Shown here: piece by piece, positions 26,048 through 35,443 of the stretch | Layout of the letters: every line of letters begins with the position of its first letter | Position numbering within the stretch: position 1 is the stretch's first letter | Source: Enterobacteriaceae bacterium UBA5654 | GTDB taxonomy: Bacteria; Pseudomonadota; Gammaproteobacteria; Enterobacterales; Enterobacteriaceae | NCBI GenBank assembly: GCA_002421005.1 | Contig: DIJC01000014.1 | Location: 398,026-462,025 of the forward strand | Direction of reading: 5' to 3' | Length of the DNA stretch: 64,000 nucleotides | Translations under genes and position numbers: made by a program | Notes under the pieces: generated by a model | Databases searched by the model: none | Told to the model about the DNA's origin: nothing | Seen by the model: the letters and a program-made list of their open reading frames with translations, nothing else

Positions 26048-28770
26048 GCTTGTGCCTCCCGCAGATCCTCAAGACGCGCGCCCGCCAGCACCGGCGCGAT
26101 GCCCGGCATCCCCATCGGCAAGCCAACCTGCCCTGCCGTCAGCCCTTCGGCAATAACGACCGGCAGACTGACCGTCTGGCCTTCGTAGGTGAAGGAAACA
26201 TGCGCGCCCGCGTTGACACCCAGCTTCGCGGCATCGGCCGGATTAAGCCGGATATACGGCTGCGGCATACGCTGCTGGAAGACCGGTGAACGCTGCGACA
26301 TTTCGTCGCTGCCGAACAGGTGGTAATACGGCGCGATACGCCATTTCCCTTCTTCCGCCTGGAAGTTCGCCGGGATTTGGGCGAAGAATTCAAGTCCGCT
26401 TTCAGAGGCTTCAATCAGACGCACGCCCGGATCGCCATGACGCAGATGACCGCCCACTTCCGCCTGGAATTTATTCCATGCCTGCGGGGAGTTCCAGCCC
26501 GGTGCCCACGCAAACGGAATTTGCGAACGAGCTGCCGTCGGCTGGTTGTTCCCTTCCATTGAGAAGGTGAACATGGTGTCTTTATCCTGCGGCTGACGCG
26601 GCTCATGGACGCTGATGTTCGCGCGCATGGCGGTACGACCGCTGTAGCGATGCGGCTCACGCGCCAGTTTCTGCCCGCGAATGCGGAACGAAGCGTCCGG
26701 TGCAGCCTCTTTGATGCCAGCCAGATGAGGCAGTTTTTCGACTACCGCATCAATAACGTGGTCGAGCTGCGTCCAGTCCACTTCACGGCTCTGCACGGTG
26801 CTGTGCAGCGAATGCAGCCAGCGCCAGCTTTCCAGCATAATGGTGCTGCTGTCGTAGTAAGCCGGATCGTAAACCTGGAAGAAGCGCTGGGCGCGGCCTT
26901 CGTTGTTGATGACCGTACCGTCGCTTTCCGCAAAGCTGGCCGCAGGCAGCACCAGGTGCGCATGATCCATAATCGCCGTGCGCTGATGGTCAATAACCAT
27001 CACCAGCGGCGCTTTGGACAGCGCGGCGTCAACGCGTGCGGCAGAAGCATGACGATGCAGATCGTTTTCCAGAATCACTACGGCATCCGCCGCGCCGGAT
27101 TCCAGCTCGTTCAGGGCATCGTCAAGCGAGCCGCCGTCGATCATACCGAGGCCAATACTGTTCACCGCACGGGCAATCATGGTGATGCCCACATCGGCAC
27201 CGCGCCCTTTCAGCGCTTTCGCCACGTTTGCCGCCGCCTGGATCACTTCCGTGCTGCCGGAGTTGGTGCCGGAGATAATCAGCGGCTTCTTCGCTCCTGC
27301 CAGCGCCTGCACCACGACGTCGATTTTGTTTTGCAGATCGCGATCCAGACCGTCAACGGCCGGGGCGCTGTTGTCCAGCGCGTGCGCGATGGCAAAGCCA
27401 AAACGCGCCTGATCTTCAACCGGCGCGCGGTAGGTCCACGCAGCGATATCATCAAGGCGAGTATTATCAACGTTGGTCACAAACAGCGGATGTTTCGCGC
27501 GCTGGCCGATGTTAAGGATTGCTGCAATCTGCCAGTCAGCCACTTTCTGTGCCGCCGCCATTTCGCGCGCTTTGCCCTTCACCGCCTGGCGCACCGCCAG
27601 CGAGACGCGTGCACCGGTCTGGGTGATGTCTTCACCGAGCACCAGTACCGCATCACAGGATTCAATTTCGCGCAGCGCCGGAGTGCGGATCCCGCCTTCG
27701 CGCAGCACTTTCAGTACCAGTTGCAGACGTTCCTGCTCGCCCTGAGCAATACCGGTGTAGAAGTTTTCCGCGCCGACCAGTTCACGCAGCGCAAAGTTGC
27801 TCTCAACGCTGGCGCGCGGTGAGCCAATCCCGATCACTTTCTTCGACTGACGCAGAATATCCGCCGCGCCCTGCATCGCCTGTTCAGCGTTGAGGGTAAT
27901 GAAATCGTCGCCACGGCGCTGTACCGGCTGACGCGGACGGTCTTTCAGGTTAACGTAGCCATAGCCAAAACGACCACGGTCGCAGAGGAAGTAGTGGTTA
28001 ACGGTGCCGTTATAGCGGTTTTCGATTCGACGCAGTTCGCCATAGCGCTCGCCCGGGCTGGTGTTACAGCCAAGAGAACACTGCTGGCAGATGCTTGGCG
28101 CAAACTGCATGTCCCATTTACGGTTATAGCGCTCGGAGTGCGTTTTATCGGTAAAGACCCCGGTCGGACAGATTTCGACCAGGTTACCGGAAAATTCGCT
28201 TTCCAGCGTGCCGTCTTCCGGGCGTCCGAAATAGACGTTATCGTGCGCGCCGTAAACGCCCAGATCCTGGCCGTCGGCGTAATCTTTGTAGTAACGCACG
28301 CAGCGGTAACAGGCGATGCAGCGGTTCATTTCGTGCGAGATGAACGGCCCCAGATCCTGATTGCGGTGGGTACGTTTGGTAAAACGGTAGCGACGGAAGC
28401 TGTGACCGGTCATCACGGTCATATCCTGAAGGTGGCAGTTGCCGCCTTCTTCACAAACCGGACAGTCGTGGGGGTGGTTGGTCATCAGCCATTCCACTAC
28501 GCTTTCCCGGAACTGTTTCGCTTCTTCGTCATCAATAGAGATGAAAGTACCGTCGGATGCCGGTGTCATACAGGACATCACCAGGCGGCCACGCGTGTCT
28601 TCCGCGTTTTGATATTGCTTCACCGCACACTGGCGGCAAGCACCGACGCTGCCCAGCGCCGGGTGCCAGCAAAAGTACGGAATATCAAGGCCGTGGGACA
28701 GACATGCCTGTAGCAGGTTGTCCGCACCGTTGACCTCGTATTCTTTGCCGTCTACATGAATCGTAGCCAT
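26044..28770 (-). CDS. nuoG: NADH-quinone oxidoreductase subunit G
   Basis: The 908-residue peripheral-arm subunit carries a [2Fe-2S] site (CWHPALGSVGACRQC), a His-plus-three-Cys [4Fe-4S] site (HDCPVCEEGGNC), another at CIACYRCVRY with CPTG, and the off-path N7 cluster cysteines (CQQCSLGC with a later Cys in FLCDRGRF), followed by a molybdopterin-oxidoreductase-like domain. The start at 28770 (MATIHVDGK) matches E. coli and has GGAAG ten bases upstream; 28779 is too close to that site. A 139-base spacer separates it from nuoF. Confidence 0.98.
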   Translation of the reverse strand: MATIHVDGKEYEVNGADNLLQACLSHGLDIPYFCWHPALGSVGACRQCAVKQYQNAEDTRGRLVMSCMTPASDGTFISIDDEEAKQFRESVVEWLMTNHPHDCPVCEEGGNCHLQDMTVMTGHSFRRYRFTKRTHRNQDLGPFISHEMNRCIACYRCVRYYKDYADGQDLGVYGAHDNVYFGRPEDGTLESEFSGNLVEICPTGVFTDKTHSERYNRKWDMQFAPSICQQCSLGCNTSPGERYGELRRIENRYNGTVNHYFLCDRGRFGYGYVNLKDRPRQPVQRRGDDFITLNAEQAMQGAADILRQSKKVIGIGSPRASVESNFALRELVGAENFYTGIAQGEQERLQLVLKVLREGGIRTPALREIESCDAVLVLGEDITQTGARVSLAVRQAVKGKAREMAAAQKVADWQIAAILNIGQRAKHPLFVTNVDNTRLDDIAAWTYRAPVEDQARFGFAIAHALDNSAPAVDGLDRDLQNKIDVVVQALAGAKKPLIISGTNSGSTEVIQAAANVAKALKGRGADVGITMIARAVNSIGLGMIDGGSLDDALNELESGAADAVVILENDLHRHASAARVDAALSKAPLVMVIDHQRTAIMDHAHLVLPAASFAESDGTVINNEGRAQRFFQVYDPAYYDSSTIMLESWRWLHSLHSTVQSREVDWTQLDHVIDAVVEKLPHLAGIKEAAPDASFRIRGQKLAREPHRYSGRTAMRANISVHEPRQPQDKDTMFTFSMEGNNQPTAARSQIPFAWAPGWNSPQAWNKFQAEVGGHLRHGDPGVRLIEASESGLEFFAQIPANFQAEEGKWRIAPYYHLFGSDEMSQRSPVFQQRMPQPYIRLNPADAAKLGVNAGAHVSFTYEGQTVSLPVVIAEGLTAGQVGLPMGMPGIAPVLAGARLEDLREAQA

Positions 28771-28909
28771 AGTCAGCATGCTTCCAGTTGGCCTGAATAA
28801 CCTTCATCCTTTACGCTCTGACTGCCTTGCCACAGCACGAAGGTCTCGGTTATTCCTTAGGCATTAATCGAATTTTTCTCTGGTATCGCTCACAAGCGAA
28901 ATACCGCTA

Positions 28910-30247
28910 TCACCAGCGCGCTTTCAGCAGGTTCGGCTGAATACCATGAATCGCATGGGTATTGCTGAACTGTTGTTTAATGCCTGCTTCAAATTCTTCG
29001 CGGAAATATTTAATCGCGCTTTGCAGCGGTTCGACCGCACCTGGCGCATGGGCGCAGAAGGTTTTGCCCGGACCGAGGAAACGACACAGTTGCTCAAGTG
29101 TCTCGATATCCCCAGGCTGGCCTTCGCCGCGCTCCAGCGCCCGCAGAATTTTCACGCTCCACGGCAGCCCGTCACGGCACGGCGTACACCAGCCGCAGGA
29201 TTCGCGGGCGAAGAATTCTTCGAGGTTACGCACCAGCGGCACCATGCCAATTTCATGGTCAACCGCCATCGCCAGCGCGGTGCCGAGACGGCTCCCCGCT
29301 TTACCGATGCTTTCGAATTCCATCGGCAGGTCGAGATGCGATTCGGTCAGGAAGTCGGTGCCCGCACCGCCCGGCTGCCAGGCTTTAAACTTCAGGCCAT
29401 CGCGCATACCGCCAGCGTAGTCTTCAAGGATCTCACGCGCGGTAGTACCAAACGGCAGCTCCCAGACGCCCGGATTTTTCACCCGGCCGGAGAAGCCCAT
29501 CAGCTTGGTGCCCGCGTCTTTACTGGCAGAAATGCCCTGATACCATTCGACGCCGTTCGCGAGAATTGCCGGGACGTTGCACAGGGTTTCGACGTTGTTA
29601 ACGCAGGTCGGTTTACCCCACACGCCGCTGCTCGCCGGGAACGGTGGCTTGGAGCGCGGGTTCGCGCGGCGACCTTCCAGCGAGTTGATCAGCGCCGTTT
29701 CTTCACCGCAGATGTAGCGCCCTGCCCCGGTATGCACGAACAGTTCGAAATCAAAACCGGTGCCGAGAATGTTTTTGCCAAGGAAACCCGCTTCGGTGGC
29801 TTCGGCAATCGCGCGACGCAGGTTCTCCGCCGCTTCGATGTATTCACCGCGCAGGAAGATGTAGCCACGGTATGCCTTCAGCGCGAATGCGGAAATCAGC
29901 ATCCCCTCCACCAGCAGATGCGGCAATTGCTCCATCAGCAGGCGGTCTTTATAGGTGCCCGGCTCCATTTCATCGGCGTTACACAGCAGGTAACGGATGT
30001 TCATGGATTCGTCTTTCGGCATCAGGCTCCACTTCAGACCGGTGGAGAAGCCCGCGCCGCCGCGCCCTTTCAGGCCGGAATCTTTTACCGCGTTGACGAT
30101 GTCATCAGGTGCCATGCCGGAAAGCGCTTTACGCGCGCCTTCGTAGCCGTTTTTGCTCTGATACTCATCCAGCCAGACCGGCTGCTTGTCATCGCGCAGA
30201 CGCCAGGTCAGCGGATGCGTTTCGGGAGTGCGTATAATGGTTTTCAT
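28910..30247 (-). CDS. nuoF: NADH-quinone oxidoreductase subunit F
   Basis: The 445-residue NADH dehydrogenase subunit binds NADH and FMN (GRGGAGFSTGLKWS and YICGEETALINSLEG) and the N3 [4Fe-4S] cluster (ESCGWCTPCRDG with a distal Cys). It is the electron entry point of complex I. The start overlaps the nuoE stop by four bases. Length equals E. coli NuoF. A large open frame on the opposite strand is a codon-bias shadow. Confidence 0.98.
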   Translation of the reverse strand: MKTIIRTPETHPLTWRLRDDKQPVWLDEYQSKNGYEGARKALSGMAPDDIVNAVKDSGLKGRGGAGFSTGLKWSLMPKDESMNIRYLLCNADEMEPGTYKDRLLMEQLPHLLVEGMLISAFALKAYRGYIFLRGEYIEAAENLRRAIAEATEAGFLGKNILGTGFDFELFVHTGAGRYICGEETALINSLEGRRANPRSKPPFPASSGVWGKPTCVNNVETLCNVPAILANGVEWYQGISASKDAGTKLMGFSGRVKNPGVWELPFGTTAREILEDYAGGMRDGLKFKAWQPGGAGTDFLTESHLDLPMEFESIGKAGSRLGTALAMAVDHEIGMVPLVRNLEEFFARESCGWCTPCRDGLPWSVKILRALERGEGQPGDIETLEQLCRFLGPGKTFCAHAPGAVEPLQSAIKYFREEFEAGIKQQFSNTHAIHGIQPNLLKARW

Positions 30248-30744
30248 TTATACTGCTCCAGCAAATCAGGGATCGCCTCCGGCGTCAGATGGCTGTGAGT
30301 ATCCTCATCAATCATCATGGTCGGCCCTTTGTCACAGTTGCCCAGGCAGCAGGTCGGCAGCAGGGTAAAACGCCCGTCAAAGGTGGTTTGCCCCGGCTTG
30401 ATATTGAGTTTTTTCTCAATCGCAGCCTGAATGCCCTGATAGCCAGTGATGTGACACACGACGCTGTCGCAGTAGCGGATCACATGGCGGCCTACCGGCT
30501 GACGGAAGATCTGGCTGTAAAACGTTGCCACTCCTTCTACGTCGCTGGCGGGAATATTTAAGACTTCAGCGATGGCATAGATTGCGCCGTCCGGCACCCA
30601 GCCACGCTGCTTTTGAACAATTTTCAGCGCTTCAATGGACGCCGCACGCGGATCTTCATAGTGATGCAATTCGTGTTCGATTGCCTCACGCTCTGCCGCA
30701 CTCAGCTCAAAAGCCCCGGTTTGTGGTTGTTGATTCTCGTGCAT
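30244..30744 (-). CDS. nuoE: NADH-quinone oxidoreductase subunit E
   Basis: The 166-residue subunit binds the N1a [2Fe-2S] cluster with cysteines in RYCDSVVCHITG and LPTCCLGNCDKGP. It pairs with NuoF in the NADH module. It lies two bases after nuoCD and overlaps nuoF by four. Length equals E. coli NuoE. Confidence 0.97.
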   Translation of the reverse strand: MHENQQPQTGAFELSAAEREAIEHELHHYEDPRAASIEALKIVQKQRGWVPDGAIYAIAEVLNIPASDVEGVATFYSQIFRQPVGRHVIRYCDSVVCHITGYQGIQAAIEKKLNIKPGQTTFDGRFTLLPTCCLGNCDKGPTMMIDEDTHSHLTPEAIPDLLEQYK

Positions 30745-30746
30745 AA

Positions 30747-32549
30747 TTAGCGGTCCACGTCTGACATAACAAAATCGATACTGCCCAGGTAGACGATCAG
30801 GTCCGACACCAGGCTGCCACGGATCGCCGAGGGGATCTGTTGCAGGTGCGCAAAGCTTGGCGTGCGCACGCGGGTGCGGTAGCTCATGGTGCTGCCGTCG
30901 CTGGTCAGGTAGTAACTGTTGATCCCCTTGGTCGCCTCAATCATCTGGAAGGATTCGTTGGCGGGCATCACCGGCCCCCACGACACCTGTAAGAAGTGGG
31001 TGATCAGGGTCTCGATATGTTGCAGCGTGCGCTCTTTCGGCGGCGGCGTGGTCAGCGGGTGATCCGCTTTGAACGGGCCTTCCGGCATGTTGTTGAGGCA
31101 CTGCTCAAGAATGCGCAGGCTCTGGCGCAGTTCTTCCACTTTCAGCATCACGCGGGTGTAGCAGTCGGAGACGCCCCCGCCCAGCGGTACTTCAAAGTCA
31201 AAGTTTTGATAGCCAGAGTACGGACGCGCTTTACGAATATCGAAGTCGATACCGGTCGCACGCAGGCCCGCGCCGGTGGTGCCCCACTCCAGCGCTTCTT
31301 TTGCGCCATAAGCGGCAACGCCCTGCGAACGGCCTTTCAGAATGGTGTTGCGCAGCGCGGCTTTCTCATACGAGGCCAGACGCTTCGGCATCCAGTCGAG
31401 GAATTCACGCAGCAGGCGCTCCCAGCCGCGCGGCAGGTCATGCGCGACGCCGCCAATGCGGAACCATGCCGGGTGCATACGGAAGCCGGTAATCGCTTCC
31501 ACCAGATCGTAAATCTTCTGGCGATCGGTAAAGGCAAAGAACACCGGCGTCATTGCGCCAACGTCCTGGATAAAGGTCGAGATATACAGCAGGTGGCTGT
31601 TGATGCGGAACAGTTCGGAGAGCATCACGCGGATCACTTCCACGCGCTCCGGCACTACAATGCCCGCCAGTTTCTCAACGGCCAGTACGTAAGGCATCTC
31701 GTTAACGCAGCCGCCGAGATATTCGATACGGTCGGTATACGGAATGTAGCTGTGCCACGACTGGCGCTCGCCCATTTTTTCTGCGCCACGGTGGTGGTAA
31801 CCGATGTCCGGCACGCAGTCGACGATTTCTTCGCCATCAAGCTGAAGAATAATGCGGAATGCCCCGTGCGCTGACGGGTGGTTCGGGCCGAGGTTGAGGA
31901 ACATAAAGTCCTCGTTTTCGGTGCCGCGTTTCATCCCCCACTCTTCCGGCTTAAAGGTCAGCGCTTCCATTTCCAGATCCTGCTTGGCTTTGGTCAGCTC
32001 AAACGGATCGAATTCAGTGGCGCGTGCCGGATAATCTTTACGCAGCGGATGACCCGTCCAGGTCTTCGGCATCATGATGCGCGTCAGGTGCGGGTGGCCT
32101 TCGATATCAATACCGAACATTTCCCAGGTTTCACGCTCGTACCAGTTGGCGTTAGGGAAAAGTTTGGTGAACGTCGGTACGCGCAGGTCGTTTTCAGACA
32201 ATGCCACCTTGAGCATGATATCGCGATTGCGTTCAATGGAAATCAGGTGGTAGAAAACGGAAAAATCCGCGGCCGGTAAACCGTCGCGGTGGGTGCGCAG
32301 GCGCTCGTCCATGCCGTGTAAGTCAAACAGCATGACGTAAGGTTTCGGCAATTTCTTCAGGAAATCGCCCACTTCCAGCAATTGTTCACGCTTCACCCAG
32401 ACAACGGGAACCCCGGTGCGGGTAGGCTGAACGGTAAAGGCATCCGGCCCAAAACGGTTGCGCAGTTCGCCAATAACCGGGTCATCCAGATGATCCCGAG
32501 TCTGCCATGTGGCTTCATGCGCGGTTAAATCGGTCATAATGTTCACCAT
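30747..32549 (-). CDS. nuoC: NADH-quinone oxidoreductase fused subunit C/D
   Basis: The 600-residue protein is the NuoC-NuoD fusion typical of enterics. The NuoC part (about 1-190) ends in TWTGHPLRKDYPARATEF. The NuoD part carries NLGPNHPSAHGAFR, with the quinone-binding His, and GGVSDCYTRV. It docks to NuoB near the quinone site. It follows nuoB by 83 bases. The fusion is the normal state for this family and not an artefact. Confidence 0.98.
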   Translation of the reverse strand: MVNIMTDLTAHEATWQTRDHLDDPVIGELRNRFGPDAFTVQPTRTGVPVVWVKREQLLEVGDFLKKLPKPYVMLFDLHGMDERLRTHRDGLPAADFSVFYHLISIERNRDIMLKVALSENDLRVPTFTKLFPNANWYERETWEMFGIDIEGHPHLTRIMMPKTWTGHPLRKDYPARATEFDPFELTKAKQDLEMEALTFKPEEWGMKRGTENEDFMFLNLGPNHPSAHGAFRIILQLDGEEIVDCVPDIGYHHRGAEKMGERQSWHSYIPYTDRIEYLGGCVNEMPYVLAVEKLAGIVVPERVEVIRVMLSELFRINSHLLYISTFIQDVGAMTPVFFAFTDRQKIYDLVEAITGFRMHPAWFRIGGVAHDLPRGWERLLREFLDWMPKRLASYEKAALRNTILKGRSQGVAAYGAKEALEWGTTGAGLRATGIDFDIRKARPYSGYQNFDFEVPLGGGVSDCYTRVMLKVEELRQSLRILEQCLNNMPEGPFKADHPLTTPPPKERTLQHIETLITHFLQVSWGPVMPANESFQMIEATKGINSYYLTSDGSTMSYRTRVRTPSFAHLQQIPSAIRGSLVSDLIVYLGSIDFVMSDVDR

Positions 32550-32632
32550 TGCAAATGGGTCCGTGGTGTCGACAGGCTTCGCGCTATTTATTTTGATATG
32601 CGAAGGTGAATACCGCTGCCGACAGGCGCAAA

Positions 32633-33307
32633 TTAAATCTCGTCCGGTGTACGCAGGTTAGTCACTGCGATACGTTCGCCGCGTTTACGCTCGCGCTCTG
32701 ATTGCATATTGGCGCGGTAAACGCCCTGATCGCCAACCACCCAGGAAAGCGGACGGCGCTCTTTACCGATAGATTCCTGGAGCAGCATCAGCGCCTGCAT
32801 GTACGCTTCCGGGCGCGGCGGGCAGCCTGGGATGTACACATCCACCGGAATAAACTTATCGACGCCCTGGACGACGGAATAGATGTCGTACATGCCGCCG
32901 GAGTTGGCGCAGGCCCCCATTGAAATCACCCACTTAGGTTCCAGCATTTGATCGTACAAACGCTGAATCACCGGGGCCATTTTGGTAAAGCAGGTTCCCG
33001 CAACGACCATCAGGTCAGCCTGGCGCGGCGAGGCACGCAAAACTTCAGCCCCAAAACGCGCCACGTCATGCACGGCGGTAAACGACGTCACCATCTCAAC
33101 GTAGCAGCAGGACAGGCCGAAGTTATACGGCCAGATTGAGTTTTTGCGGCCCCAGTTAACCATATCGTGCAGAGCATGCTCGAGCTTGCCCATATACACG
33201 CTTTTGTTGACTTCCTGCTCCAGGGGATCGGTGACGATCTCCTGCTTTTGCAGGGGGTAACGGTCGTTCTCACCGTCAGGATCTATGCGGGTGAGCGTAT
33301 AATCCAT
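32633..33307 (-). CDS. nuoB: NADH-quinone oxidoreductase subunit B
   Basis: The 224-residue subunit holds the terminal N2 [4Fe-4S] cluster, through the tandem cysteines in GLSCCYVEM plus GTCFTKMAP and GCPPRPEAY, which reduces quinone. It is four residues longer than E. coli K-12 NuoB, because of an EHAL insertion in KLEHALHDMVNWG. I recall the same form from Klebsiella-type sequences, so the insertion is a lineage variant. It lies 21 bases after nuoA. Confidence 0.97.
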   Translation of the reverse strand: MDYTLTRIDPDGENDRYPLQKQEIVTDPLEQEVNKSVYMGKLEHALHDMVNWGRKNSIWPYNFGLSCCYVEMVTSFTAVHDVARFGAEVLRASPRQADLMVVAGTCFTKMAPVIQRLYDQMLEPKWVISMGACANSGGMYDIYSVVQGVDKFIPVDVYIPGCPPRPEAYMQALMLLQESIGKERRPLSWVVGDQGVYRANMQSERERKRGERIAVTNLRTPDEI

Positions 33308-33328
33308 CTTATTGCCTCGCTTCTGGCG

Positions 33329-33763
33329 TTAACGATTAGTGCGGTCTGTTTCCGGGTTCATCACTTCACGACGTGAACGTACAGGCGTCCAGTCCAGCGC
33401 ACGCACGCGAACGAGGTAAACCAGGCCAGCCAGCAGCACTAAAATAAAAATTGCAGCTTCTGCAAAGCCGACCCAACCGCTTTCGCGGATTGATGTTGAC
33501 CATGCAAAGAGATAAAGGGCTTCAACGTCGAAAATGACGAAGAACATAGCGACCAGATAGAACTTCGCGGACAAGCGCAGGCGCGCGGTGCCGACGGAAT
33601 CGATACCCGACTCAAAAGGCGTGTTTTTGTGCCTGGCGCGAGCGCGGCCGCCAAGATACCAGCCGCCCACCAGCATTAAGCAGCACAGGCCGATGGCAAC
33701 GACGAGAAATACAGAGAATGCCCAGTGATGAGCGATGACTTCAGTGGATGTTGACATACGCAT
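33329..33763 (-). CDS. nuoA: NADH-quinone oxidoreductase subunit A
   Basis: The 144-residue, three-helix membrane subunit (ND3 homologue) is the first gene of the 13-gene operon. The conserved NTPFESGIDSVG loop and FDVEALYLFAW helix are intact. It is slightly shorter at the C-terminus than E. coli NuoA. The operon promoters must lie in the long gap toward lrhA. Confidence 0.97.
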   Translation of the reverse strand: MRMSTSTEVIAHHWAFSVFLVVAIGLCCLMLVGGWYLGGRARARHKNTPFESGIDSVGTARLRLSAKFYLVAMFFVIFDVEALYLFAWSTSIRESGWVGFAEAAIFILVLLAGLVYLVRVRALDWTPVRSRREVMNPETDRTNR

Positions 33764-34308
33764 TGCTTAGCTCAAAAAGTAGCACTAAAACCTCTGCTCT
33801 TAACGGCAGATGAGTGCCACGTCTGTTCATGGGGAGGAATAAAAAACCATACATTTACTGCGTGAAAATTTAAAACCGCTAAATGATGTGGTTTTTTACT
33901 CCTTTCTATAACCTTTTGTCAACTTTAACAAAAGTTTCTTCACATTAGTTCACATTGAATACGTTTCATTAACATTAAATGCCTTTTAACCTTAGAGAGA
34001 CCAGGTGCAAGCTTACCCTTTAACGCTGGTGAATCGTGTCCGTCAGGATTGCAAAGAACAATTACCCTCTTATTTTGACAGGATTTTGCCGTAATGCCTC
34101 CCCCTAATGAGGAGTATTTTCTTGATCTGTGACACGCTTTTGTTAATCCAACTGTAAAAAAGACAACAAATTTACCGTTTTTTTTAACATTAGCAGGAAA
34201 TCCTGATTATTAATCGGGTTAACGGATATCACGCGCGTTTACTATCTTAAGCCCATGATTTTGGGTCGGATATGGAAACGAAGCGGAAAGCAGCATCATT
34301 ATTTGTTC
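33764..34308. promoter_or_regulatory. nuo operon upstream control region
   Basis: This long, AT-rich gap between nuoA and the lrhA terminator is in the position of the E. coli nuo control region, known for ArcA, FNR, NarL, Fis and IHF input. Direct repeats of TTCACATT near 33940-33960, followed by TTCATTAACATTAAAT, are candidate ArcA-type elements. A TTGACA on the minus strand near 33918 has only a weak -10 partner. No site can be placed with certainty. No gene is supported here. Confidence 0.5.
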
Positions 34309-34335
34309 AAAAAATAGGCCACAGAGGCTATTTTT
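34309..34335 (-). terminator. terminator of lrhA
   Basis: Arms AAAAATAG(G)CC and GGCTATTTTT form a ten-base-pair stem with one bulged G, and the minus strand ends in a T-run. It lies about 60 bases beyond the lrhA stop. Confidence 0.8.
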
Positions 34336-34392
34336 ACCCTCTGCGACCTGTTTTTTACGCTTACATTTTGTTACTGCATTTTGGTGACGCGA

Positions 34393-35328
34393 TCAGAGCA
34401 AACCGTGTTCCATTGACAGCACGTTGTCTCCCTCTTGTGGAGTACAAACCGCGTAATGCGTCGGATTTTGTTGTTCGCCCAGCGCACTGAAAATGAGCTG
34501 CGCCAGTTTGCTACTGTCGGGGTGACAGCACAGCTGATATTCCGTGTCAGGCAGCGCAGGCAGGCCATCCGCCTGCCCCAGCACCCGCAACTCCGGCCCC
34601 ATCATTTCAACCGGTCTTGCCGTAACGCCCAGCCCGGCCTTTACCGCCGCGCGGACGGCTGAAAGCGTCGAGGCGGTATACGCCAGCCGCCACGGCACTT
34701 TCGCAGCATTTAATGCCTCGATAGCCATGTCGCGGAACGGACTTGGCTCATCCAGCATCACCAGCGGGATCGGCTCTGCTTTCTGTAATACGAATTCCGC
34801 AGCGCAGTACCATAAGGTCGGTGAGTTGCGTAGTGTCTGGCACGATAACTCGTCAGGGTGCTGGGTGGTCAGCATCAAATCGATTTCCTGATTTGCCATC
34901 ATCTCGACGATTGTCGCGTCATGTTTAATACGGATATCCAGCACCAGACGTGGATAAGCAGTACTTATGCGGTTGAGTAAAATGGGTAACAGGATATCAG
35001 CAGATTCGCTGGAAGCGCCGATGGTCAGCTCTCCATGCAAATCGTTAGAGACCAGTGAGGTACAGGCTTCATCGTTGAAACGAAGGATCTTGCGCGCATA
35101 GCCCAGAAGCTGAACACCTTGTTCGGTGAGCAGTTTATTGCGTCCATGCCGTGCAAAAAGCTCTTTATCTACCAGTTGCTCAAGCCGCTGCATCTGTTGA
35201 CTGACCGCAGACTGGGTGCGACAAACGGCTGTTGCTGCCGCCGCAAAGGTATTGAGATCCGCGACCGCAACAAAGGTTCTCAGCAGATCGAGGTCGAGAT
35301 TAATTATCGGACGATGTGCGTTAATCAT
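34393..35328 (-). CDS. lrhA: LysR-type regulator LrhA
   Basis: The 311-residue LysR-family regulator has its helix-turn-helix at about 15-72 (LRTFVAVADLNTFAAAA, RTQSAVSQQMQRLEQL) and a periplasmic-binding-like effector domain. In E. coli LrhA represses flhDC, and so motility and chemotaxis, and affects type 1 fimbriae and RpoS. The N-terminal half is almost identical to E. coli, while the effector domain and C-terminal tail are clearly more diverged. It is flanked by the nuo operon downstream and a long leader region upstream, as in E. coli. Confidence 0.96.
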   Translation of the reverse strand: MINAHRPIINLDLDLLRTFVAVADLNTFAAAATAVCRTQSAVSQQMQRLEQLVDKELFARHGRNKLLTEQGVQLLGYARKILRFNDEACTSLVSNDLHGELTIGASSESADILLPILLNRISTAYPRLVLDIRIKHDATIVEMMANQEIDLMLTTQHPDELSCQTLRNSPTLWYCAAEFVLQKAEPIPLVMLDEPSPFRDMAIEALNAAKVPWRLAYTASTLSAVRAAVKAGLGVTARPVEMMGPELRVLGQADGLPALPDTEYQLCCHPDSSKLAQLIFSALGEQQNPTHYAVCTPQEGDNVLSMEHGLL

Positions 35329-35407
35329 ATTTTTTCACTTACAGGCTGCTCGTAGCTGACCTGCCTGGATTGATGCTGTGCTCAAAAAATCAGGCAATTC
35401 CATTTAT

Positions 35408-35443
35408 CTCTTACGGCAGGGTAGCTTTCCTGCGCAGTAAGAG
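35408..35443. other. stable hairpin in lrhA leader
   Basis: Arms CTCTTAC (35408-35414) and GTAAGAG (35437-35443) pair over seven bases, and inner GCAGG/CCTGC adds five more around the loop. The element lies 80-115 bases upstream of the lrhA start. In E. coli lrhA has a long untranslated leader, so this would be an RNA structure. No T-run follows on either strand. Confidence 0.6.

Noticed and set aside
26605..27822. 405-codon open frame antisense to nuoG
   Set aside because: Same reason: full overlap with a conserved gene and shadow-type composition.
28946..30298. 450-codon open frame antisense to nuoF
   Set aside because: It mirrors a highly conserved gene in full overlap, has no homology I recognise, and reflects GC-rich codon bias.
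33140..33180. four-residue insertion in NuoB as a novelty
   Set aside because: The EHAL insertion gives a 224-residue NuoB that I recall from Klebsiella-type sequences; it is a lineage variant and is far from the cluster ligands.
34272..34490. 72-residue plus-strand frame between nuoA and lrhA
   Set aside because: It reads straight through the lrhA terminator and into the lrhA 3' end; no recognisable protein.
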